Shown: piece by piece, positions 41,464-50,188 of the stretch
How positions within the stretch are numbered: position 1 is the stretch's first letter
Layout of the letters: every line of letters starts with the position of its first letter
NCBI GenBank assembly: GCA_023423535.1
Contig: JAFAFL010000006.1
Location: 62,001 to 126,000, forward strand
Source of the DNA: Pseudomonadota bacterium
GTDB lineage: Bacteria > Myxococcota > Myxococcia > Myxococcales > Myxococcaceae
Direction of reading: 5' to 3'
Length of the DNA: 64,000 bases
Program-made: the position numbers and the translations under genes
Notes under the pieces: generated by a model
What the model saw: only the letters and a program-made list of their open reading frames with translations
Told to the model about the DNA's origin: nothing
Databases searched by the model: none

Positions 41464-42177
41464 TCACGCGGGCACGCCGGCTTCGCTGAGGTCTTCCTCT
41501 TCGGCGCGCTCGTGGAGGCGGTGCATCATGTAGCGGAAGATCTCGCTGCGGTAGGGATCGCGGACCCGGTAGGCGCGGCGCCAGACGGCCTCGATGAGCT
41601 CGGCGATCTCGTGCGCAGGCAGGACCCGGCGCGGGTCGGCGACGGGCTCCCGGTAGAGCGTGTAGTGGCCCTCGCTGCCGCGCGACATCCAGGGATGGAA
41701 GTAGGGCGTGTCGAACGGGACCGCGCGTCCGCTCTGCACGAGGCGGCGAAGCCAGGGACTGTCGCTCTCGACCTCGCCCAGCACCGCGGAGAGGTCCTCG
41801 CCATGCGTCGCGAGGGCCTCGTGCCGGAACGCGTCCACGAGCCGCTCGCGCAGGCGTTGGCCGAGCCCGCCGCTGCGGTGATCCTCGTGCACCGCGAGGT
41901 ACGCCACGAAGCCGGCGTTGACGTCCGCGAGATACGCGCCCGCCGCCGCCGCCACCGGCGTCTGCGAGTCGCCGTCCACCACCGCGAGCAGATGGTAGCG
42001 CCCACCCTTTGCCTCGCCTCGGCGTGACTCCTCCAGCTCGGCGAGGAGGAAGCGCGTCGGGTGCACGTCCCAGATCGCGTCCTGGATGAGCGAGATGGCG
42101 CGCCGTGCGAGCGGTGCGCGCTCGTCCGTCACGTCGACGATCCTCAGCTGCTGACTCTCCATTTCGGCCGCGCTCAC
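41464..42177 (-). CDS. GNAT-family N-acetyltransferase
   Basis: The 237-residue protein has the GNAT acetyl-CoA site, AYLAVHEDHRSGGLGQRLRERL (in parts: LAVHEDHR and SGGLGQRLRE), with strands before it (HLLAVVDGDSQTPVAAAAGAY). The C-terminal part is unusual and long, with RAVPFDTPYFHPW and YRSEIFRYMMHRL. The start is a GTG at 42177 overlapping the amidohydrolase stop (GTGA), so the two are probably translated together. Substrate unknown. Confidence 0.8.
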   Translation of the reverse strand: MSAAEMESQQLRIVDVTDERAPLARRAISLIQDAIWDVHPTRFLLAELEESRRGEAKGGRYHLLAVVDGDSQTPVAAAAGAYLADVNAGFVAYLAVHEDHRSGGLGQRLRERLVDAFRHEALATHGEDLSAVLGEVESDSPWLRRLVQSGRAVPFDTPYFHPWMSRGSEGHYTLYREPVADPRRVLPAHEIAELIEAVWRRAYRVRDPYRSEIFRYMMHRLHERAEEEDLSEAGVPA

Positions 42178-43013
42178 GCGTGCCTCCCCTGTTCATCTGC
42201 GTGGTGCAGCACCGCCTCGTCGATCCCGAAGACGCGCGCTGCGTTGCGCCACATGAGGCCCTCGCGCTCGGCCTCGGTGAGGTCGAGCTGCTGAACGAAC
42301 CGCACGTAGCTGGTGACGTCGGCGATGGGCCAGTCGCTCCCGAACATGAGCTTGTCCGGGTCGTTGATGTACGCGATGGCCTCGTTGACCTTCCGCACGA
42401 GCACCGGCTGGAAGCGCTCGTCGAACGCGCCGAGGGTCAGGCCCGAGATGTCGGTGACGACGTTCGGGTTCTTGTAGACGACCTCCATCGTGTCCGCGAA
42501 CCAGGGGTTACCCAGGTGGCAGATGACGAAGGTCACGTCGCGGAACTGCACTGCGACTTCGTCCACCTCCAGCGGGTGCGCGTACTTGACGCGGCCGTGC
42601 GGCGAGTAGGTGTCTCCGGTGTGGATGACCACCGGCACGCGGTACTCCCTCGCCAGCGCGTACACGCCGTAGACCGCGGGGTCGTGGACGAAGAACGGCT
42701 CGTAGCCCGGGTAGAGCTTGATGCCCTTGATGCGGCGCTCCTGAAGCAGAGCCTGGAGTTCCTCGAGTTCGGCCGCGCGTTCGGCGCCGTAACGCCATCC
42801 CGCGACCACGCCGATCCGTGGGTCCTCGTCCGCCAGGCGGGTGATCGCCCGGGCGCTCGGCCGGTCGTCGTTCACGAGGTAGGAGGAGAGGACCAGCGCG
42901 TAGTCCACGCCGTTCTCATCCATCGCCGCCCGGAGCTGCGCGTAGCGCTCCGCCAGCGTTGCCGGGGCGTCCGGTCCGTACCGGTTCAGGTGCGTGTGAC
43001 AGTCGACGAGCAT
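42174..43013 (-). CDS. Amidohydrolase family protein (TIM-barrel metal hydrolase)
   Basis: The 279-residue protein matches the amidohydrolase_2 family: the metal motif VDCHTHLN (HxH) at the N terminus, VVIHTGDT with a His in the middle, VICHLGNPW with a further His, and MFGSDWP near the C terminus with the catalytic Asp. Members act on small cyclic or acid substrates such as 2-pyrone dicarboxylates or decarboxylate aromatic acids; the substrate here is unknown. The ATG at 43013 places the HTH motif at residues 5-7, as is usual; an extension to 43070 is possible. It is coupled with the GNAT gene. Confidence 0.88.
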   Translation of the reverse strand: MLVDCHTHLNRYGPDAPATLAERYAQLRAAMDENGVDYALVLSSYLVNDDRPSARAITRLADEDPRIGVVAGWRYGAERAAELEELQALLQERRIKGIKLYPGYEPFFVHDPAVYGVYALAREYRVPVVIHTGDTYSPHGRVKYAHPLEVDEVAVQFRDVTFVICHLGNPWFADTMEVVYKNPNVVTDISGLTLGAFDERFQPVLVRKVNEAIAYINDPDKLMFGSDWPIADVTSYVRFVQQLDLTEAEREGLMWRNAARVFGIDEAVLHHADEQGRHA

Positions 43014-43126
43014 GCGGTGCCCGCTGTGGCGGTGCGCCCCAAACATGGGCATCCGCTCCGCCGCCTGCACGACGTGCAGCGTTCGACAAAAGGACCGACG
43101 TTGAAGCGGACGTCAGCCGCGCTGCG

Positions 43127-43813
43127 TCAGCACCGCGTTCCCAGCGCGCGCTGCAGCTCGCCGAACGGATCGACGATCGCGCTCACCGCGCGGTGGTGCC
43201 CGAACGCGCGCAGCAGCTGGTAGCGCAGCTCGCCGAACGCGAGGCCGGACAGCGGCGTCCACACCAGATCGACCGCGCTCGGACGCTGGTGGAAGGACTC
43301 GATGCCGTACTCCCAGATCGTCGAGGCCGCAGCCGCCGCGCCGAACGACGCGAGCGGGCCGTGACCGCAGCGACGCGTGCGCAGATAGACCTCGGAACCG
43401 AAGAGGCCGTGGCCCACTCCGTTGACGAGCCAGGGGTCGCCGTCGCTCTCGATCAGCGGCATGTCCGAATGAAACTCCGGTGCCTGCCGCCAGTTCTCGC
43501 GCGCCGCACTCCACGCGCGGTCGGGCGGGAGCGGCGCGAACGCTTCCGGCCAGCGCAGCGACAGCGACAGCCGCATCGCGCCCATCAACGCCGCGGTGTG
43601 CGCGAGCGGGATCACGTGCGAGTGGCCGAGGTCTTCGACGGGCTCCACCACAGCCGGCGTCAGCGGGAGCGGCACCGGCACAGGCACCGCGGAGTCGGAG
43701 ACGACGTCCGCCGCCGTTTCGGTCGGAGCGACGGCGACGGCTGCGGGAGCGTCGTCGGTGACGGCACCGGTCGCGCCGGTGGCGACGGTCACTGCGAGGG
43801 CGAACGCGAGCAT
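43127..43813 (-). CDS. DUF3943-like exported protein
   Basis: The 228-residue protein has a signal peptide (MLAFALAVTVATGATGA), a Pro/Val/Ala-rich linker, and a C-terminal region with WLVNGVGHGLFGSEVYLR, STIWEYGIESF and SAVDLVWTPLSGLAFGE, the block order of DUF3943, a family of predicted envelope proteins often beside membrane proteins. Its function is unknown. The ATG at 43813 was chosen for the signal peptide; an open frame continues upstream over the TonB-like gene. It is the last gene of the kinase group, 83 bases after the TonB-like gene. Confidence 0.65.
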   Translation of the reverse strand: MLAFALAVTVATGATGAVTDDAPAAVAVAPTETAADVVSDSAVPVPVPLPLTPAVVEPVEDLGHSHVIPLAHTAALMGAMRLSLSLRWPEAFAPLPPDRAWSAARENWRQAPEFHSDMPLIESDGDPWLVNGVGHGLFGSEVYLRTRRCGHGPLASFGAAAAASTIWEYGIESFHQRPSAVDLVWTPLSGLAFGELRYQLLRAFGHHRAVSAIVDPFGELQRALGTRC

Positions 43814-43896
43814 GTGCGGCCGAGAACGTGCCACGGGTCCGAGGCCTTCACCCGACCGAACGGGCCGAGCCACCTCGCCTGGACACCGGGCGGGCT

Positions 43897-45216
43897 TCAG
43901 TAGAGGCGCAGCAGCGTGGCGCGGACCTCGAACTTCGGATCGCGCACGTCCACGATGTAGATGTCGCCGGTCACCTCGTCGAACGCGCCGCCCGCGAAGA
44001 GCGAGCCGAGGCCCATCGCCGCGATGTACGCCGCGTCGCCCGCGTCGTTGACGTCCATCTGCCGGAGCTTCTTGCGGAAGTTGTAGCGCCCGCGGAACTC
44101 CCACGTGGTGCGCACGCCATGAGGGTTTCGCGCGGCAACGTGGTCCGGCATCCCCTCGAGCGGGTTCATGCCCTGCGCGATGCGCTGGATGTGCGCGTCG
44201 AAGAGGGGATCGCCGGAGGAGCGCGCGATGACCAGCCCGGTGACGCGGCCCGCTGCGTCCTGCACCAGCTCGACGATCACCACCAGCTCGCCCGCGCCGA
44301 AGCGCCGCGCCAGCTCCTGCACCCGCGCGTACTGATCCGCCGTCGCCGCCGCGAGCTGATGGCCGCGGTTCGGATCCGGAACGTCGAGGTGGTTGCGCTG
44401 GTCGCCGAGCCCCTCCGGCATGATCGGTGAGCCGGTCGCGCCGTACTGCTGCAGGTTGAGCTTGTAGCCCTCGACCACGCGCTGCAGTCCCTGCTTCACG
44501 TCGATCGTCAGCGGGCGCTCCACCTGCGCGAGGCGCTCCAGCTCGTTGCCCAGCTCGCGGAAGTAGTCGTCGGTGGCGCCGTTGCGCACGCGCAGCGTGG
44601 CGAGGTCATCCTTTGCCCAGCCGTCCACGCGCGCCATCGCCTCGCGTGCCCGTCCTTCTGCCTGCGCACGCCGCGTGGCCTCGTCAGGAGGCCCATCGTT
44701 CGCCACCGTCCGGCCGGTGGAGCCCAGCCAGCTTCCCGGTGCGTCCTGAGAGGAGGTCCCTCGCGTCCGGGGTCCGCCGACGATGAAGTGCCCCCGCGGC
44801 ACGAGCGACTCGAGCCTCGGGGGAGGCGCCTCTTCAGGCGGCGGCGTGGACGAGGAGGACTCGGCGACGGCTTCCGGGGGCTGCTCGCTGGGGAGCGTGG
44901 GAGGACCACCGGGTTCGTCCGCCTCTTTCCGTTTCGGCGCCGGCTGCGGCGCGCGCCGCTCACGCTTCACCGCAGAAGGTGAAGCCGCGGCAGGCGCAGC
45001 GGGGGAGGGCGTTGCCCTCTCGAAGTCCAGCTCCACGAACTCCAGCTCGATCGGCGGAGGTTGGACCTCGTCATCCTCAGCGACGACGTGCGCACCGGAG
45101 GGGTCGCTCGAATGAACCGCCCACACGAAGAGCGTCGCGTGCACGAACACGGAGAGCAGCACCGCCAGGGAGAGGCGGTGGCTGCGGAGCCGGGCGCGTA
45201 CGGAAGGGCGGGACAT
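43897..45216 (-). CDS. TonB-like energy-transducer protein
   Basis: The 439-residue protein has a short basic N terminus, one membrane helix (LSLAVLLSVFVHATLFVWAV), a Pro/Ala/Glu-rich linker (about 45-165) and a C-terminal region with LVVIVELVQDAAGRVTGLVIARSSGDPLFD (in parts), the pattern of TonB C-terminal domains. ExbB and ExbD are absent nearby, so it may act elsewhere in the envelope. The ATG at 45216 (MSRPSVR) puts the helix at the right place. It stands in the kinase-DUF4230-TonB-DUF3943 row on one strand. Confidence 0.7.
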   Translation of the reverse strand: MSRPSVRARLRSHRLSLAVLLSVFVHATLFVWAVHSSDPSGAHVVAEDDEVQPPPIELEFVELDFERATPSPAAPAAASPSAVKRERRAPQPAPKRKEADEPGGPPTLPSEQPPEAVAESSSSTPPPEEAPPPRLESLVPRGHFIVGGPRTRGTSSQDAPGSWLGSTGRTVANDGPPDEATRRAQAEGRAREAMARVDGWAKDDLATLRVRNGATDDYFRELGNELERLAQVERPLTIDVKQGLQRVVEGYKLNLQQYGATGSPIMPEGLGDQRNHLDVPDPNRGHQLAAATADQYARVQELARRFGAGELVVIVELVQDAAGRVTGLVIARSSGDPLFDAHIQRIAQGMNPLEGMPDHVAARNPHGVRTTWEFRGRYNFRKKLRQMDVNDAGDAAYIAAMGLGSLFAGGAFDEVTGDIYIVDVRDPKFEVRATLLRLY

Positions 45217-45282
45217 CGCCCCGAGTTTCCGCCGTCGCTGCCCGCTCGGCAACGAGACTCCCAGGGCTGTGCGCGGGCGACG

Positions 45283-45912
45283 TCAGCCTGCAGGCGGAGC
45301 GTCGGCTCGGAGCGCGGGTGAATCGAGGAAGATGACCTCCCGGAACCCGAGCTGGAACAGCAGTCCGCGCAGCGCCTGTTCCGCCGACAAGCGAGCACGT
45401 TCGCGCAGGCGCTGATCGCCGGAGACCTCGCGGGCAAAGGCCTCCTTCGCGCGGTCGAACAGCTGCGACGTCTCCTCCGAATCGAGGTTCGAGCCGATGA
45501 ACTCGGTCTCGCCGGGCAGCAGTCTCACCTGCACGTCGAGCGGCGGGAGCGTCACCTCCACGCGCCGTCCGTTCACGCGGAGCGCCTCCTGTCCGAGACG
45601 CTTCAGGTCCAGCCCGAGCGACACGTCGGCGAACACAATCGCGCGTCCCTGCGGCTTCCGCACCGCGTGGCGCACCCAGGTGGCGAGGTCTCCCCACACC
45701 GAGTCGGAGGGCCTGGGATCCGGTTCGAAGGACACCTTGCGGTGCAGCCGCAGCTCCAACGTCTGGAGCCGTGCCACCTCGCGAAGCTGCTCGATCACCA
45801 CAGGTCCGTCCGGCGGCTTCGGCGCGCGCCCGTCCACGAGCGCCAGCGTGAGCACCGCGCCCGCGCAGAGCGCGAAGCCGCAGAGGAGGAGGGTGGCGAG
45901 GATCCGCTTCAC
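45283..45912 (-). CDS. DUF4230-like membrane-anchored protein
   Basis: The 209-residue protein has one N-terminal membrane helix (ILATLLLCGFALCAGAVLTLAL) and a periplasmic part with LREVARLQTLELRLHRKVSFE, FADVSLGLDLKRLG and EALRVNGRRVEVTLPPLDV, the pattern of DUF4230, a family of unknown function. The C terminus LLFQLGFREVIFLDSP is also typical. The start is a GTG at 45912, 13 bases after the kinase stop, so it is probably co-transcribed with the kinase. Confidence 0.7.
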   Translation of the reverse strand: MKRILATLLLCGFALCAGAVLTLALVDGRAPKPPDGPVVIEQLREVARLQTLELRLHRKVSFEPDPRPSDSVWGDLATWVRHAVRKPQGRAIVFADVSLGLDLKRLGQEALRVNGRRVEVTLPPLDVQVRLLPGETEFIGSNLDSEETSQLFDRAKEAFAREVSGDQRLRERARLSAEQALRGLLFQLGFREVIFLDSPALRADAPPAG

Positions 45913-45925
45913 GAGACGCGCGGGA

Positions 45926-47917
45926 TCAGTCGAGGAGGTCGGCCTTCACCACGACGTCTGCGCCCGCGGAGACGCGCGCCTCGAGCCGCTTCTCGAGCCC
46001 CAGCTGCGGGTTCTTGAGGACGAAGCTGTGCGAGCCCGGCGGCAACACCACCGGATCGATCGGCGTGATGCCGAGGCTGCGCCCGCCGAGGAACACCTCT
46101 GCCCACGGGTTGACGCGGAGGATCACCCGGCCCGGCGCGGCGGTGGCCGGCGCGGTCGCGGCGGCGGCCACGACCACCGGTGCCTGCGTCCGCGTGTTCT
46201 GGGCGGCGGCGCGGACGGTGCGCGTGCGGGGCGACTTCTCGCCGCGCTGCGCGTCGTCTCGGGCCGGCGCCACGGCCTCTGCCGCTTCGGCGACGGCGAC
46301 AGTTCCGGCGGCCTCGACCGCTTCGGCGGTCTCTGCTTCAGCGTCGCCAGCGGCCTCGCCGGAAGACGAAGGAGCGGCATCGGCCACTGCGGCCGCCTGG
46401 ACCGGAGCGGGCGCCGGCGCCTTCGGCTGCGCCTGCTGCACGTTGCGCTTCGCCGGAGCCGCAGCGGGAGCATCCGCCGGGGACGCGGGATCGGCGGCGA
46501 CCGCCACGGCCAGCGTGGTCTCTCGGTCTGCCTTTCCGCCGGACAGCCAGGCGCCCGCGCCGGCCGCCAACAGCAGCGCGAGCACGGCCGCGGCGATGAG
46601 GGGGACGCGCGACTTCTTCGGAGGGGTCTCCTTGCCGCCGCCCTCGTCCACCTCGATGTCGAGGATCACCGCCGAGGGCAGATCCGCCTCGCGGACGCCC
46701 ACCGCGAGCATCGGCGGCGGAGTCCCGGCAGGCAGCGCACCGCGGCTCGCCAGGGCCTCCTGCTCCTGACGCGCGGACAGGCTCCAGCGCGCGGCGGAGG
46801 GCGGGGGCGTGCGGACCGCCGAGCCGGTCTTCGAGGTCCCGGTGGTGGGGTTCTCGCCGTTGCCGTTGCCATGGCCGGTCCCGGTCCCGGAGCTGTTGCC
46901 GGTGCCCGTGGCGCCGCCGGGCACGGTGGCGGGGGGCCGGCTTCCGGACGGCGTGCGCGCGCCGACGGAGTGCGGCAGGCGGCTCGCGGCCTCCTCGGGG
47001 AAGAGCTCCTTCAGCATCCCGCCGATGTGCGCGGCGGTCAGCGTCTGCCCGGTGGAGTGAATGTACGCCTCGAGTGCGACGGACATGTCCTCCGCGGTCT
47101 GGAAGCGGTCCGCCGGGTGCCGGGCGATGGCGCGCATCACCACCGCCTCCAGCTCCGGCGGCACGTGCGGGCTGTACGCGCGCAGCGGCGGGGCGGAGTC
47201 CTGGAGGATGGCCCGCATCAGTCCCGGCTCGGTGGAGGACTGGAAGGGCCGCACGCCGCCGGTGAGCAGCTCGTAGAGCACCACGCCCATCGCGTACACG
47301 TCGGTGCGCCCGTCGAGCGGCGCCGCGGTCAGCTGCTCCGGCGGCATGTACGCGAACTTGCCCTTCACGGCGCCCGCGCGGGTGGTGGAGACGGTGCCCG
47401 CTGCCTTGGCGATGCCGAAGTCCACCACCTTGGTGACCCCGTTGAAGCCCACCAGCAGGTTGTCCGGGCTCACGTCGCGGTGGACGATCTCCAGCGGCGC
47501 GCCCTCGTCGTCGCGCAGGCCGTGGGCGTAGTGCAGGCCCTGCAGCGCCTGGGAGCAGAGCCGCGCGGCGATCGCCGGCGGGAACGGGCACTCGAGCTCC
47601 ACCAGCCGCTGGCGGATGCGCCGCAGGCTGCAGCCGTGGATGTACTCCATGGCGATGAACCAGGTGCCGTCCGCCTCGCCGAGCTCGAAGATCTGCACCA
47701 CGTTCGGGTGCTCGAGCCCTGCGGCGAGCCGCGCCTCGTTGAGGAACATCTCCACGAACGCGGGCTCCTGGGCGTACGCCTTCAGGATCCGCTTGATCAC
47801 CACGTTCTTCGAGAAGCCGGCCGGGCCCTCCTGGCGCGCGAGGAAAACCTCGCCCATCCCGCCCACTGCGAGCTGTGCGCCGAGCCGGTACTTCCCGAGC
47901 TGTCCTGCGGTCTCCAT
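45926..47917 (-). CDS. Hanks-type Ser/Thr kinase with a PEGA C-terminal domain
   Basis: The 663-residue protein has a complete kinase domain (about 10-270): Gly-rich loop VGGMGEVF, Lys42 in VVIKRIL, catalytic VHRDVSPDNLL (Asp148, Asn153) and DFGIAK at 167-172, with the APE-like region YMPPEQL. The HRDVSPDN form is common in myxobacteria. A long Gly/Pro/Ala linker follows, then one membrane helix (LIAAAVLALLLAAGAGAWL), an Ala/Glu-rich periplasmic stretch, and a C-terminal PEGA-type repeat (GRVILRVNPWAEVFLGGRSLG). The kinase is inside, the PEGA domain outside. A 10-bp inverted repeat lies just upstream. Confidence 0.95.
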   Translation of the reverse strand: METAGQLGKYRLGAQLAVGGMGEVFLARQEGPAGFSKNVVIKRILKAYAQEPAFVEMFLNEARLAAGLEHPNVVQIFELGEADGTWFIAMEYIHGCSLRRIRQRLVELECPFPPAIAARLCSQALQGLHYAHGLRDDEGAPLEIVHRDVSPDNLLVGFNGVTKVVDFGIAKAAGTVSTTRAGAVKGKFAYMPPEQLTAAPLDGRTDVYAMGVVLYELLTGGVRPFQSSTEPGLMRAILQDSAPPLRAYSPHVPPELEAVVMRAIARHPADRFQTAEDMSVALEAYIHSTGQTLTAAHIGGMLKELFPEEAASRLPHSVGARTPSGSRPPATVPGGATGTGNSSGTGTGHGNGNGENPTTGTSKTGSAVRTPPPSAARWSLSARQEQEALASRGALPAGTPPPMLAVGVREADLPSAVILDIEVDEGGGKETPPKKSRVPLIAAAVLALLLAAGAGAWLSGGKADRETTLAVAVAADPASPADAPAAAPAKRNVQQAQPKAPAPAPVQAAAVADAAPSSSGEAAGDAEAETAEAVEAAGTVAVAEAAEAVAPARDDAQRGEKSPRTRTVRAAAQNTRTQAPVVVAAAATAPATAAPGRVILRVNPWAEVFLGGRSLGITPIDPVVLPPGSHSFVLKNPQLGLEKRLEARVSAGADVVVKADLLD

Positions 47918-47926
47918 GACGCCTCG

Positions 47927-47955
47927 TTGAACAATGGCTCTGTCTCATTGTTCAA
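47927..47955. promoter_or_regulatory. Perfect 10-bp inverted repeat upstream of the kinase gene
   Basis: TTGAACAATG (47927-47936) and CATTGTTCAA (47946-47955) are exact reverse complements separated by nine bases. The repeat ends 10 bases before the kinase ATG and sits in an AT-rich pocket of a GC-rich genome. It looks like an operator or an mRNA hairpin in the leader. No binding protein is known. Confidence 0.6.
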
Positions 47956-48086
47956 AGGTCTTTGTCTAGTCTGTCGAAATTGGATCAGTTGTTATGTCTT
48001 TGTTCGATTCCGCTGGCGCTGGTTCGGCGGCCCGCCCATCCGACGTCGCCCGACAGGTGGGTTCCAGCGCGGCGACAAAGCTACGG

Positions 48087-49991
48087 TCACGGGCTCGGCA
48101 GGCGCTCCCCGTTCCGCTTCAGCCGGCTGAGGAAGGTCCGCAGCGGCATCCGGATCAGCTCCGCCGCGCGCGTCTTGTTCCCCCCGGTCGCGGCCAACGC
48201 CTCCTGCATGCGCCGCCACTCGAGCTCCCGCAGCTCCTCCTCCAACGGTCGGAAGTGCACCGGCTCGCGCGGGGTGACGGCGGTCTCCGCGGAGGGCCCG
48301 GGCGGTACCCACGTCGCGTCGGCTCGCGGGCCCAGCTGCGCCTGCAGCGTCGGCGCCGCAGCGGCAGCCCGGTGCTCGCCTGTGGGCTGCTGCGCCCCGT
48401 CGCGCAGGCTCTCCCGCGAGAGCTCTCGCCTCGGCTCCGGGGGCGGCCCGAGCCCGAGCAGCGAAACCACGTCCTCCGCTTCCAGCACCTCGCCCACCGC
48501 ACCGGCGGCGGCGACGCGCAGAAGGTTCTTCAGCTCGCGCACGTTGCCCGGCCAGGGGTGCTGCGCGAGGCGCTCCAGCGCGGACGGCGAGAGCGCGAGC
48601 GGCGGACGACCGGCGTCGCGACAGGCGTCTTCGAGCAGCCGGTGCGCGAGGAGGGGGAGCTCCAGCTTGCGGTCCCGCAGCGGCGGCAGCCAGAGCCGCG
48701 CGGCGCCGAGCCGGTAGTAGAGGTCCTGCCGGAAGCGCCCGCGCCGGACCTCCTCCTCGAGGTCGCGGTTCGTCGCCGCCACCAGCCGCACGTCCGCCTC
48801 GCGCTCGCGGGTGTCGCCGAGCCGGGTGTAGCGGCCGCTGTCGAGCACGCGCAGAAGCTTCGCCTGCGTCGCGGGCGGCAGCTCTCCGACCTCGTCGAGG
48901 AAGAGGGTGCCGCCGCGCGCGCTCTCCACGAAGCCTGCCTGCGCCGAGACCGCGCCGGAAAACGCGCCGCGCTCGTGGCCGAAGAGCAGGCTCTCCGCCA
49001 GCGCCTCGGGCAGGGCCGCGCAGTTCACCGTCACCAGAGGGGCGCCCGCCCGCGGAGACTGGTGGTGCAGCGCCAGCGCCACGACCTCCTTGCCCGCGCC
49101 CGTCTCGCCGAGCACCAGCACCGGCAGGTTCGACTTCGCGAGCTTCGCGGCCAGTGCGTGCAGCCTGCGCATCGCCGGATCCGCCACCACCACGCAGACC
49201 TCGCCGAAGCGCCGCTCCTCGCCGGCCTCGGAGGCGCCGGCCACGGCCGCGCCCTGGACGTTGAGCGCCGCCCCACGCGCACCCGCCAGCAGCGTGTCGG
49301 GATCGCAGCCGTCCTGCGGATAGACCGCGAAGCCGACCCGTCCTCCGAGCTTCGCGCCCAGCCGTGTGGCGGTGGCGCGCGCGCCGGCCTCGTCGGTCTC
49401 GGGAAGAAGCACCACCAGCTGCCGGCCGAGACGTCCGACCGTGTCGCTGAGTCGGAGCGGGCGCAGCGCGTCCTCCAAGATCGAAGTGGGAGGCTCTCCG
49501 GCGGTGTCCACCACCAGCAGCGAGAGCGAATGTCCGGACCGCGCCGACCGCTCGAGCTCCTCCTCCAGCCGCGCCTGCAGCGCCGCCACCCCGAGCACCT
49601 GCCGCGCCGCCCGGCGCCGTCCTCCGCCGTGGAAGACGAGCGTGGTGTCGGAGAGGGAGATCACGTCCCCGGAGAGGAGGGGGTGCGCGGTACCCACCGG
49701 TTCGCCGTTGACCCTCGTCCCGTTCTGGCTGCCGAGGTCGCTCAGCCAGGCGCGGCCGTCCTCCAGCGTGAGGCGCGCGTGGTGGCGCGACACCTTGCCG
49801 TCGGCGAGCTGGAGGTCCGCGTCCTCGGCCCGGCCCACGCGCACCTGACCCGGATCCGGCAGCGGAAAGAGGCGCGACGAGGCGCCCTCGAACACCAGCA
49901 GGTAGGGGGAGTCCGCGACGGCCGGGCCTGCGCCCGCACCCTGCGCCCCAGCGGAGGTTCGCGTCCCGACGTCGTTGCCCACACGCTCCAA
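48087..49991 (-). CDS. FHA-domain sigma-54-dependent activator
   Basis: The 634-residue protein has an FHA domain (about 30-118; VGRAEDADLQLADGKVSRHH, DLGSQNGTRVNG), a middle region (about 135-245) that looks like a degenerate GGDEF-fold domain (SLSLLVVDTAGE, GRVGFAVYPQDG), an AAA+ domain (Walker A GETGAGKE at 295-302, LFLDEVGEL, GNVRELKNLL) and a Fis-type HTH at the end (GGNKTRAAELIRMPLRTFLSRL). The sigma-54 contact loop is GAFSGA (342-347) instead of GAFTGA; the Thr-to-Ser change is mild. It probably responds to a phosphoprotein. It lies upstream of the kinase gene, which suggests a signalling set. Confidence 0.9.
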   Translation of the reverse strand: MERVGNDVGTRTSAGAQGAGAGPAVADSPYLLVFEGASSRLFPLPDPGQVRVGRAEDADLQLADGKVSRHHARLTLEDGRAWLSDLGSQNGTRVNGEPVGTAHPLLSGDVISLSDTTLVFHGGGRRRAARQVLGVAALQARLEEELERSARSGHSLSLLVVDTAGEPPTSILEDALRPLRLSDTVGRLGRQLVVLLPETDEAGARATATRLGAKLGGRVGFAVYPQDGCDPDTLLAGARGAALNVQGAAVAGASEAGEERRFGEVCVVVADPAMRRLHALAAKLAKSNLPVLVLGETGAGKEVVALALHHQSPRAGAPLVTVNCAALPEALAESLLFGHERGAFSGAVSAQAGFVESARGGTLFLDEVGELPPATQAKLLRVLDSGRYTRLGDTREREADVRLVAATNRDLEEEVRRGRFRQDLYYRLGAARLWLPPLRDRKLELPLLAHRLLEDACRDAGRPPLALSPSALERLAQHPWPGNVRELKNLLRVAAAGAVGEVLEAEDVVSLLGLGPPPEPRRELSRESLRDGAQQPTGEHRAAAAAPTLQAQLGPRADATWVPPGPSAETAVTPREPVHFRPLEEELRELEWRRMQEALAATGGNKTRAAELIRMPLRTFLSRLKRNGERLPSP

Positions 49992-50188
49992 GCGACGCGC
50001 ACGGTCTCACGCGTCCGAGCGCGCGGGCAATGTAAGTCTTTGCACGAATTGGCACGGTCTCGCCGACCAGGCGTGCAGGTTCGGCATGACTGAGGTGCAC
50101 GACAAGCATTGAAAAAGCCGCGTCGGGTGGATGATGACACCGCTTGATTTCATGTTTTACGGATCTCGGGCGCCGAGTCTCGACGACC

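Noticed and set aside
50049..50063. TTGGCACG as a sigma-54 -24 element upstream of the FHA activator
   Set aside because: It is on the plus strand and no TTGC element is found at the right distance for -12.
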